Source: GH45 sp046704385
Lineage (GTDB): Bacteria; Bacteroidota; Bacteroidia; Bacteroidales; SZUA-534
Assembly (NCBI GenBank): GCA_046704385.1
Contig: JBJKSB010000071.1
Location: 1 to 64,000, forward strand
Direction: 5' to 3'
DNA length: 64,000 nucleotides
Below, in pieces: positions 56,086 to 64,000 of this stretch. Each line of letters starts with the position of its first letter. The stretch's first letter is position 1. The notes beneath the pieces are model-generated. The model searched no databases and had not been told where the DNA came from. It was given only the letters and a program-made list of their open reading frames with translations. The position numbers were made by a program, and so were the translations under genes.

Positions 56086-56113
56086 ACCGGACAGGCAGGA
56101 ATGCCTGTTCGGT
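56086..56113. repeat. strong intergenic hairpin
   Basis: ACCGGACAGGCA (56086-56097) pairs with TGCCTGTTCGGT (56102-56113), 12 pairs with one wobble, loop of 4. No T-run follows on either side within ten bases, so it is more likely a REP-like or processing hairpin than a terminator. Confidence 0.5.
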
Positions 56114-56210
56114 TAAACGGCTTGAAATATAGAATTATTTGGCAAATTACTTGCATACGTCGATTTTTTAATGAATTATATTTTCCGTGGTAAAGTTGAA
56201 ATTTTTACCA

Positions 56211-56891
56211 ATGAATAAAATTTCGGAAACACAAATACAAAGTAAATTAGCGGTAAGGAAAATTAACTGCAAACCTGTTGATGATATTGTAAAAACAGAG
56301 GAATTACTCGATTCACATACCGATTATCAACGTATTGAAAGTATAAATTGGCCATCCTTTCCATACAGACCGGTTATAAAATTTAAGATAGCCTATTGTA
56401 GCGATAAAATTTGGTTAAAATTTGTTGTAACCGAAGTAACCATTCGGGCAAAAGAAACTCAAATTAACAGTGACGTTTATAAAGACAGCTGTGTGGAGTT
56501 TTTTATATCGCCTGACCAAAATGAGTACTATTACAATTTTGAGTTTAATTGTATTGGTACTCCTTATCTTGGCTTTGGAGTTCCGGGAAAAAACAGGACA
56601 AAAATCGATCCCGAAATCGTAAAACGTATTCACATAAAATCATCGTTAGGAAACAGTCCTTTTGATGAAAAAAACGGTGGCCATCATTGGGAATTAATGC
56701 TAATAATCCCAAAAGAATGTTTTGTTTTTCACTCCGCTTTAATTCTGGAAGGACTAAACGCCTCAGCAAATTTCTACAAATGCGGCGACGAAACTTTAAT
56801 CCCGCATTTTGTAACCTGGAATCCAATTAACTCTGATTTACCCAATTATCACATGCCGGAGTACTTTGGTGAATTACAATTTGAAACCTGA
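56211..56891 (+). CDS. CBM9-like carbohydrate-binding protein without signal peptide
   Basis: 226 residues from the ATG at 56211; a GTG eight codons upstream is weaker. The sequence fits the CBM9_2/DOMON-like family: IESINWPSFPYRP, a strand IWLKFVVTE, VYKDSCVEFFISPD, YYNFEFNCIGT, WELMLIIPKE and ending MPEYFGELQFE. No signal peptide or lipobox is visible, unusual for a glycan binder. Last gene of the locus, possibly cytoplasmic. Confidence 0.8.
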   Translation: MNKISETQIQSKLAVRKINCKPVDDIVKTEELLDSHTDYQRIESINWPSFPYRPVIKFKIAYCSDKIWLKFVVTEVTIRAKETQINSDVYKDSCVEFFISPDQNEYYYNFEFNCIGTPYLGFGVPGKNRTKIDPEIVKRIHIKSSLGNSPFDEKNGGHHWELMLIIPKECFVFHSALILEGLNASANFYKCGDETLIPHFVTWNPINSDLPNYHMPEYFGELQFET

Positions 56892-57381
56892 CTTTAAATT
56901 ATATAAAATAAAGACTATTAGTTGTACTAATTTATTACTACCAGGAACTACCACAAATCTGGCTCAGCAAAGTTAAATTCGATATTCATTTTTGGATATT
57001 TCATTGTCCAAATTTTCTTTATAACACCTACAAACAGTTGCACTGTTACAAAACATTCGAAAATTGTAAGAATATTTTACATAATTCTTTTTTTTTAGTA
57101 AATTAGAAACGCTGATTAAAAAGTAACATCATGGATGACGATAAACCAATAGTTTTTTTCGTTGACCATTTGCATGAAAAATTTGAAATCATAGAAATTA
57201 AAATGTAACGTTACTCAGGTATTTGTCGTTAAAATCAAAATATTCTTATAAACCATGAAAAGAAAATGGAGATCATCGGACTTATGTTGATTTTGTATTC
57301 GAAACCCTGATTTTATTTTATAGAACACCGTGTAATGAAATGAGCATCTTTGGTATATTTTGACTTATAAAATTATTAAAA
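56892..57381. other. 490-base gap with a possible response-regulator relic
   Basis: Mostly AT-rich non-coding sequence. A 25-codon frame at 57131-57208 begins MDDDKPIVFFVDHLHEKF, reminiscent of the first strand of a receiver domain, then stops; too short to assign. TGTAA (57065-57069) and TTACA (57077-57081) form a small inverted repeat. No terminator seen. Confidence 0.35.
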
Positions 57382-60300
57382 ATGTTACTTCACGAAATAA
57401 TTTTGATACTGATTTTTGCTGCTGGAATTGCTCTGTTTTCTTTATTATCAAAGTTTATAATTTCAAGGTATACCGTTAGGAAATCTGTTATAATTATATT
57501 TACAGTACTATCAGGTTTGGTTGTATTAATTGGGATACTATTGAGTATCCTGATCAGAAATTCAAACCAGTTGAAATTGGTTGAAGATAATAAAAGCAGA
57601 TCGCTTGATTTAGCTAACGAGCTAAGGAATTCCTCCGATGATTTTACCAAAATGATCAGATTATATACTATTACCGGCGATTCAATATATCAACAATATT
57701 TTCATTATATCGCTGATATCCTTAATGGAAAGATAAAACATCCCGCAAATTACAGGTTTTCGTATTGGGATCGTGTTTTAGCAGGGGAAGAGCAACTCAA
57801 ATTCGATGGTGAAAAGTACAGTATCGAAAGCAAAATGTTTGAACTGGGATTCTCCGATAACGAACGGGAAATGCTTACAAATGCTAAAGAAGAATCTGAT
57901 AGGTTGATTTCGCTTGAAGAAATAGCTATGTATGCGGTAGAAGGCCTGTTTCTGGATGATAATAATGAATTTACCATCCATGGAAAACCGGATAAAGAAA
58001 GGGCGCTTCATATTGTACATGGTGAGGAATATCTGAAAGTCAAATCAGTGATTATGCAAAATATTGCTGATTTTTATGACAAGGTTGATGCACGTACTTC
58101 TGCTGAAGTTAATTTACTACTGGTACGAAACAGACTTTTACTATGGTCAATAATTTTAATGATATTGTTTACAATATCTATAGCATTAATAGGATACCGG
58201 TTATTAAGAAGAAAAATAATTGACCCATTGGCAATTATTGAAGGGAGTTCGCACAAGTATATTTCAATCAGTGGAGAAAATATGCAGAACCTCATTAGTA
58301 AAGATGAAGTAAGTTCAATTGCTTCTACTTTGGAATTGATGGCAAATAATATCTTTTTAAGAGATGCCCAGTTAAAGGAGTTGATAACCAAACTCAACAT
58401 GCAGGCTGCCCGTTATCAGGGATTAATCTCAGCATCTAACACCGGGGCATGGGAATATAATAGTGAAACAGGCTTTATGTGGTGTAGCAAAGAATATTTC
58501 TCCATGTTGGGAAGAACTGAGGACGATTATGATCTTTCCGGCAAACCAAACCTGCAGGAAACCTGGACTAATCTTATACATCCTGATGACCGGGAAAAGG
58601 CCAGTACCTACTTTACCGAATACTTGCAAAAAGGTTCGGTCGGCCTTTTTGAGTATCAATTAAGAATGCTTCATAAAAACGGCGACTGGATATGGATTTG
58701 GTCACGGGGTAGTACCCTATGTGATGAAAATGATAAGCCGACCCACATTACCATTGGGACACATATAGATATCACCCATCAAAAAATTACAGAGCAAAAA
58801 TTACACGAACTTAATGTTGATCTGGAACACAGAGTTAAAGAGAGAACAGCAAGAATTAAAGAGAGGGAAAGTCTGCTTTTACATCAAACAGAGTTGCTTA
58901 ATTCAACCATTGAATCACTTAATCATCCTTTTTATGTAGTAGATGTGAGCGATTATTCCATTTTAATGGCAAATAATGCAGCCAAAAAATTAAATTCAGG
59001 AGATAAGGTGACAACCTGTTATGCTTTGTCACATAAAACAGATGTTCCCTGTAATTCATATGCTCATCCTTGCCCGTTGCAAATGGTTAAAACCACGAAA
59101 AAATCAGTGGTTGTTGAACATATTCATGAAGATGAAAATGGAATACTTTCCAATGTTGAAGTACATGGTCATCCTATTTTTAATGAGAAGGGTGAAGTAA
59201 TCCATATGATTGAATATGCACTGGACATTACGGAACGTAAGCAATCTGAAGCCAGACTTTTAGAAGCCAAAAATAAAAACGATGCTATACTTGCCGCCTC
59301 AACTAACGGGATTATAACTATAAATGAAAATGGAATAGTTGAAACCTTTAATCTGGCAGCTGAAAAAATATTTGGTTTTTCGACCAATGAGATCATCGGT
59401 CAGGATATTGATATAATAATTCCGGATAAATATGCTGGTATACTTAAAACATATATTAAAAACTACCTGGAATCCGGAAATGCAAAAATCATTAACAAAC
59501 GAATTGAGAATTATGGTAAACATAAATCAGGCAGGTTAATATTGCTTGAAATAGGCTTGAGTATAGTTGAACTTGAAAAAGTAAAATTATTTACGGCGAT
59601 AGTTAACGATATAACCGAAAGAAAAGAGGCAGAATTGGCACTAAAAAATAGCCAACAGCTTATGCGTACAATGATTGACAATGTCCAGTCGGTTATTTAT
59701 ATGAAAGATATTGAAGGTCGCTACCTATTAGCCAATAGCCAATATAAAAAAGCTACAGGTATTTCTGAAAAACAATTGCTTGGAAATACTGATTTTGATG
59801 TTATGCCCAAAGACATTGCAGAAAATATAACAAAAATTGATAAAGAAGTATTTACTTCAGGTGAGATAGTTACATTGGAAGAAAATGTCCCTAATGCTGA
59901 AGACGTTATAAAATGCTATTGGTCAGCCAAAGTTCCCCTGAAAAATGAAAATGGTGAAATTATTGGTTTGGTTGGGATTTCGACTGATATAACAGAACGT
60001 AAAGCTCTTGAAGCTTCATTAAAAAGCATTAATTTGTTATCGGATCGTGCGCTTGAACTTACCAAAGCAGGTTTCTGGGAAGTGCCCATTGACGGGTCAG
60101 GTTATTATACACAATCGGATCGGGCTACCTCTATTTTTGGAATGATTCCGAATCCGAATAAAAGTTACTTAATATCCGAATGGTATAAAGGAATGGCTGA
60201 AGTTGATATTATATCAGCTGAAAATGTAAATGAAATTTTTAACGCTACCATTGAAAGAAGGATTGATAAATATGATGCAATTTATCCGTTTAAACGTCCG

Positions 60301-63300
60301 GTTGATGGGGAAATAATCTGGATACACGCCTTGGGTGTTATGCGATTTGATAATGACACTGGTATGTGGTATATGGATGGAGTAACTCAGGACATTACTG
60401 AAATGAAAGAAGCTGAAATGGAAATGGAAAAGTCTCAGGTTATGCTACAAGATGTCCTCAATTCAAGTCCTATTGCATTTACAATAACCTCAAATGGTGA
60501 AGTTAAGGTTCAAAATCCAAAGTTCGAGGAGTTATTTGGAACAGAAATTGGCGATAAAACACCTGATCTTTATGTTGATACGGGAGTACGTGATAGAATG
60601 TTAAAAAAAGTATCACAGGAGGGTAAGGTGCTGAATTATGAATTGCGCGGATACAACGCAAAGCATGAAATAAGGGACCTTTTGGCCAGTTTTCTTCCTT
60701 TTGCTCTGTTCGATGATAATGCCTTGTTGGTTTGGATTTTAGATATTACCGATCGTAAGATGGCCGAGCGGCAAATCGTTGAAAATCAGGAAAAATTCAG
60801 GTTTTCGCTTCAATCAATGGGAGCTTTCTATTGGGTTGTTGATATCGTCATGAATACTATAAATTATGATTCTGAAGCATTCTTCAAACAATATGGTTAT
60901 AATGAACAAGAAATACCAAAATCTTATAAACAATACCTGAATATGCTACACCACGAGGATGCAGATGAAACAATTGCAGCATTAAATAAGCATATTAAGA
61001 GCAAAGGCACATTATATAAATCAGAGATACGCTTTAAAAAGAAAAATGGAGAATGGGCCTGGATATTAAATATAGGCAGGGCTATTGAGCGTAATAAAGC
61101 AGGCAATGCAGTAAAAGTAGCAGGTATTTCGATTGATATTTCTGAAAAAAAAGTCATTGAAGAAGAATTGCTAAACTTTTCAAAACGCCTTGAAATTGCA
61201 ACCAATGCAGGAAAGATAGGAGTGTGGGATTGGGATTTGGTAAACGATCAGTTTAACTGGGATGAAAGGATTTATGAAATGTACCGTATAAACCTGTTTG
61301 AAAAGAGGGCTGACAATATTTGGCAAAAGAGGTTACATCCTGATGATAAGGCAGTTGTTAATAAGGCTCTGAAAGATGCCCGAATGGGTTTAAGAGATTA
61401 CAATGAGGAATACAGGCTTGTATTTGAGGATGGCACAATTGGTGTTTTTCATGCTATGGGTACGCTTATCAGGGATAGTAATGAAAACCCACTGAAGATG
61501 ATAGGAGTTATCCTGGATATTACAGAACAGAAGGAAGTTCAAATAAAATTGGAAAAACTGAATAGTAGTCTGGTAGCTGCTAAAGAAGAGGCAGAAAACG
61601 CTACCCGTGCTAAAAGCGATTTTCTTGCACGAATGAGTCACGAAATTCGTACCCCGATGAATGCAATCATAGGATTAAGTCATTTGGCGATGAAGACGAA
61701 CCTTGATAAGAAACAGCATGATTATATTTCGAAAGTAAACAACTCTGGTAAAGCCCTGCTGGGAATAATTAATGAAATTCTGGATTTTTCGAAAATTGAA
61801 GCCGGTAAACTGGAAATTGAGTTCATTCCTTTCGATCTTGAAAAGGTATTCCAGGATTTGGCCAATGTTGTTACCTATAAAGCCCACGAAAAAAACCTGG
61901 AACTGGTTATTGGAATTGATAAAGATGTACCTCTTTCATTAATTGGCGATCCACTAAGGATAAATCAAATATTGATTAACCTGGCAAATAACGCTATAAA
62001 ATTTACCCCAAAAGGTGAGATCGTGATTAAAGCATCGTGTATGTCTGTAGATGATAAAATGGTAGAAGTACAGTTTTCTGTTCGTGATACCGGAATCGGT
62101 ATTCCAAAGAAAAAGATCGACCGTTTATTCAAATCATTCTCTCAGGTTGACAGCTCTACTACCAGAAAATATGGGGGAACAGGTTTGGGATTGGCAATAT
62201 GCGAAAAATTAACCCAGTTAATGGGAGGCAAAATATGGATGGAAAGTGAGGAGGGTAAGGGTTCTGCATTCTTTTTTACCGTAAAATTCGGCATTCAAAA
62301 AAACCAGAAGTTAGATCAGTTGAGACCATCAATTGACCTGCGCGGATTGAAAGTACTTATTTGCGATGACAATGAAACAGCATGCCATATTCTCAAAGAT
62401 ATTCTTGAATCGTTCACTTTTAAAGTTGATATTGCAAAAACAGGGAATGAAACTATTGAATATCTTGAAAAGTCATCTAAAGAGCCCTATGAATTAGCCC
62501 TTATTGATTGGAAAATGCCTGGAATGGATGGTGTTCAGACAGCTGAGGCCATAATGAAAAATAAGAATATAAAAACCATTCCAATCATCATTATGGTTAC
62601 AGCTTATGGGCGGGATGAGATTTACCATGAAGCAGAACGGCTCAAATTTTCGGCGATTGTTGTTAAACCGGTTAGTCATTCTGTATTATTTAATACAATA
62701 ATGGAAGCTTTCGGGCGCAAAGATCAGATGCGGACTTTGAGTAACAGTAATTTCGATTTTGAACCCAGGCAACTTGAAATTATTAGAGGGGCCAGTATAT
62801 TGTTGGTTGAAGATAACGAATTAAACCAACAGGTAACCAGGGAGTTGATTGAATCGGCTGATTGCCTGGTAGATGTAGCTGAAAATGGGGCTATAGCTGT
62901 AAAAATGGTAACAAAAAACCCAAATAAATATGAGCTGATCTTTATGGATATCCAAATGCCTGTAATGGATGGTTATAAAGCCACCATTGAAATCAGGAAA
63001 AACAAAACAATAAGAAATATCCCGATTATTGCCATGACCGCCGATGCTGTTACCGGGGTTAAAGAACAGTGTCTCGAAGCAGGAATGAACGATTACATTA
63101 CTAAGCCCATCTATCCTAATGAATTATTTGGGACAATGGCAAGATATATTAAAAAACGGAAGCGTGATCTGTCTTTCCTAAAGCAACGGAAACCCGTTTC
63201 TGATAGAGATGAAAATATTATACCTAAATTCAAATTTATTGATTCGAGTGATGGGTTGCATAGAGTATATGGCAACAAAATAATATACAGTAGTTTGCTT

Positions 63301-63828
63301 GTTAAATTCAACAAAAATAACAGCAATTTTACTGAAAAAATAAAGGAAGCATTCAACGCAGGCAACCATGAGTTGATTTATCGTAAAGTTCATACCTTAA
63401 AAGGGGTTAGTGGTAACCTTGGGGCTAAAAAATTGTATAAAGAACTGGTGGTTTTGGAAAAAGGGCTCAAAGCAAATATTAATCAACTGCCCGGGTTAAT
63501 GATCCGTTTTGAATCAGTACTAAAACAAGTTTTGAGCGAAACCTCAGACTACGCACAAATGATTGAAAATAAAAGACTTCAAAATCAGGAAACTAATGTG
63601 ATTGAATTTGACAAAAAAATAGTGTTAAAACTGACAAGTAAACTAAAAGAACAATTGGAAGATAACGATATGGATGCAAAAAACACCATGTCGGAATTAA
63701 AGAAATATAAGAATAGCCAAATAGGGAAACAGTTGGATAATGTTGAAGCCAGTCTTAATGAATATGATTTTGAAGAAACTATTTATAACCTGAATACTTT
63801 AATTGAAACAATAAAAACTAAATTTTAA
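57382..63828 (+). CDS. multi-PAS hybrid sensor histidine kinase
   Basis: 2148 residues. Two N-terminal TM helices (about 5-27, 36-60), an extracytoplasmic helical region and a third TM (about 252-276). Then about eight PAS/PAC units, each ending in a DITERK-like element: starts near 345, 505, 632, 756, 886, 1018, 1135 and 1266. A short coiled coil links to HisKA with H1420 (RMSHEIRTPMN), HATPase (GGTGLGLAI), receiver 1 with D1709 (ALIDWKMPG), receiver 2 with D1856 (FMDIQMPVMDG) and an HPt domain with H2004 (HTLKGVSGNLG). A full internal phosphorelay. PAS2 has a Cys/His-rich CNSYAHPCPL segment, maybe metal- or redox-binding. Three bases before the next regulator gene. Confidence 0.93.
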   Translation: MLLHEIILILIFAAGIALFSLLSKFIISRYTVRKSVIIIFTVLSGLVVLIGILLSILIRNSNQLKLVEDNKSRSLDLANELRNSSDDFTKMIRLYTITGDSIYQQYFHYIADILNGKIKHPANYRFSYWDRVLAGEEQLKFDGEKYSIESKMFELGFSDNEREMLTNAKEESDRLISLEEIAMYAVEGLFLDDNNEFTIHGKPDKERALHIVHGEEYLKVKSVIMQNIADFYDKVDARTSAEVNLLLVRNRLLLWSIILMILFTISIALIGYRLLRRKIIDPLAIIEGSSHKYISISGENMQNLISKDEVSSIASTLELMANNIFLRDAQLKELITKLNMQAARYQGLISASNTGAWEYNSETGFMWCSKEYFSMLGRTEDDYDLSGKPNLQETWTNLIHPDDREKASTYFTEYLQKGSVGLFEYQLRMLHKNGDWIWIWSRGSTLCDENDKPTHITIGTHIDITHQKITEQKLHELNVDLEHRVKERTARIKERESLLLHQTELLNSTIESLNHPFYVVDVSDYSILMANNAAKKLNSGDKVTTCYALSHKTDVPCNSYAHPCPLQMVKTTKKSVVVEHIHEDENGILSNVEVHGHPIFNEKGEVIHMIEYALDITERKQSEARLLEAKNKNDAILAASTNGIITINENGIVETFNLAAEKIFGFSTNEIIGQDIDIIIPDKYAGILKTYIKNYLESGNAKIINKRIENYGKHKSGRLILLEIGLSIVELEKVKLFTAIVNDITERKEAELALKNSQQLMRTMIDNVQSVIYMKDIEGRYLLANSQYKKATGISEKQLLGNTDFDVMPKDIAENITKIDKEVFTSGEIVTLEENVPNAEDVIKCYWSAKVPLKNENGEIIGLVGISTDITERKALEASLKSINLLSDRALELTKAGFWEVPIDGSGYYTQSDRATSIFGMIPNPNKSYLISEWYKGMAEVDIISAENVNEIFNATIERRIDKYDAIYPFKRPVDGEIIWIHALGVMRFDNDTGMWYMDGVTQDITEMKEAEMEMEKSQVMLQDVLNSSPIAFTITSNGEVKVQNPKFEELFGTEIGDKTPDLYVDTGVRDRMLKKVSQEGKVLNYELRGYNAKHEIRDLLASFLPFALFDDNALLVWILDITDRKMAERQIVENQEKFRFSLQSMGAFYWVVDIVMNTINYDSEAFFKQYGYNEQEIPKSYKQYLNMLHHEDADETIAALNKHIKSKGTLYKSEIRFKKKNGEWAWILNIGRAIERNKAGNAVKVAGISIDISEKKVIEEELLNFSKRLEIATNAGKIGVWDWDLVNDQFNWDERIYEMYRINLFEKRADNIWQKRLHPDDKAVVNKALKDARMGLRDYNEEYRLVFEDGTIGVFHAMGTLIRDSNENPLKMIGVILDITEQKEVQIKLEKLNSSLVAAKEEAENATRAKSDFLARMSHEIRTPMNAIIGLSHLAMKTNLDKKQHDYISKVNNSGKALLGIINEILDFSKIEAGKLEIEFIPFDLEKVFQDLANVVTYKAHEKNLELVIGIDKDVPLSLIGDPLRINQILINLANNAIKFTPKGEIVIKASCMSVDDKMVEVQFSVRDTGIGIPKKKIDRLFKSFSQVDSSTTRKYGGTGLGLAICEKLTQLMGGKIWMESEEGKGSAFFFTVKFGIQKNQKLDQLRPSIDLRGLKVLICDDNETACHILKDILESFTFKVDIAKTGNETIEYLEKSSKEPYELALIDWKMPGMDGVQTAEAIMKNKNIKTIPIIIMVTAYGRDEIYHEAERLKFSAIVVKPVSHSVLFNTIMEAFGRKDQMRTLSNSNFDFEPRQLEIIRGASILLVEDNELNQQVTRELIESADCLVDVAENGAIAVKMVTKNPNKYELIFMDIQMPVMDGYKATIEIRKNKTIRNIPIIAMTADAVTGVKEQCLEAGMNDYITKPIYPNELFGTMARYIKKRKRDLSFLKQRKPVSDRDENIIPKFKFIDSSDGLHRVYGNKIIYSSLLVKFNKNNSNFTEKIKEAFNAGNHELIYRKVHTLKGVSGNLGAKKLYKELVVLEKGLKANINQLPGLMIRFESVLKQVLSETSDYAQMIENKRLQNQETNVIEFDKKIVLKLTSKLKEQLEDNDMDAKNTMSELKKYKNSQIGKQLDNVEASLNEYDFEETIYNLNTLIETIKTKF

Positions 63829-63831
63829 GCC

Positions 63832-64000
63832 ATGGATGAATCAATAAAAATATTAATTGTTGACGATACACCTGAAAACATTGATACTTTGGGGACGTTG
63901 TTAGGCAATTATAAGCGAATGGTGGCTTTAAGCGGGGAAAAAGCGCTTGCCTTGGCAGTAAAAGATCCCAAACCCGATTTGATATTACTTGATATTATGA
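63832..64000 (+). CDS. response regulator, cut by the window edge
   Basis: 56 codons of a receiver domain: ILIVDDTPENIDTL with the acidic pair D11/D12, then PDLILLDIM where the phospho-acceptor Asp lies at the edge. The start ATG is 3 bases after the kinase stop, so the two are cotranscribed and very likely partners in one relay. The output domain is beyond the window. Confidence 0.9.
   Translation, partial: MDESIKILIVDDTPENIDTLGTLLGNYKRMVALSGEKALALAVKDPKPDLILLDIM

Noticed and set aside
57131..57208. 25-codon frame as a real gene
   Set aside because: Too short and not supported by a recognised motif beyond a vague receiver-like start.
1..64000. CRISPR array or prophage
   Set aside because: No regularly spaced direct repeats with unique spacers, no cas, capsid, terminase or integrase gene was seen.

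Overview
The window is AT-rich bacterial DNA that I read as a Bacteroidota chromosome, probably from the Bacteroidales/Marinilabiliales side of the phylum; the rank below phylum is inference. Evidence: a SusC/SusD pair with a hybrid two-component regulator, a type IX secretion C-terminal tag, several LPxxC-less Bacteroidota-style lipoproteins, TonB-dependent receptors with an N-terminal carboxypeptidase-regulatory domain, LytS/LytTR signalling and TAnnTTTG-like promoter boxes.

Layout. 1-12.5 kb: a VWA/OmpA envelope protein, a small outer-membrane barrel, an orphan MacB/FtsX-type permease, a glutaminase and a tricorn-type protease, bracketed by a 42-bp perfect inverted repeat (111-152 and 12461-12502). 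12.6-16.9 kb: an operon of TonB receptor, LytS-type histidine kinase and LytTR regulator. 17-25.6 kb: a worn region with a decayed REP-associated (RAYT) transposase, a SIMPL protein, a Big2/beta-helix lipoprotein, a GT-C glycosyltransferase, and three genes broken by small slippage-type mutations (CocE/NonD hydrolase, PKD lipoprotein, a short STAS-like protein). 25.8-34.1 kb: a complete trp operon trpE-G-D-C-F-B-A with an AGE-family sugar epimerase overlapping its 3' end. Upstream of trpE there are two consecutive Trp-rich leader peptides (WWW and WWRW), each followed by an intrinsic terminator: a tandem ribosome-mediated attenuator, the most striking regulatory find here. 34.3-38.2 kb: AI-2E permease, two tRNA-Leu genes (CAG, GAG), a methyl-accepting chemotaxis protein. 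38.3-56.9 kb: a polysaccharide utilisation locus: hybrid two-component system facing SusC, SusD, GH31, a PKD/CBM9-like lipoprotein, a DUF4874/DUF4832 protein with a T9SS tag, a clan GH-D-like glycosidase, an N-acetylhexosamine-kinase-like phosphotransferase and a CBM9-like protein. 57.4-64 kb: a 2148-residue hybrid kinase with about eight PAS domains and the start of a response-regulator gene cut by the window edge.

How it works together. The utilisation locus looks built to capture an oligosaccharide containing alpha-linked galactose or N-acetylgalactosamine, trim it with clan GH-D enzymes and phosphorylate the released amino sugar. The trp operon can be tuned twice in series by tryptophanyl-tRNA charging. 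Families were recognised from motifs by eye; no database search was possible.
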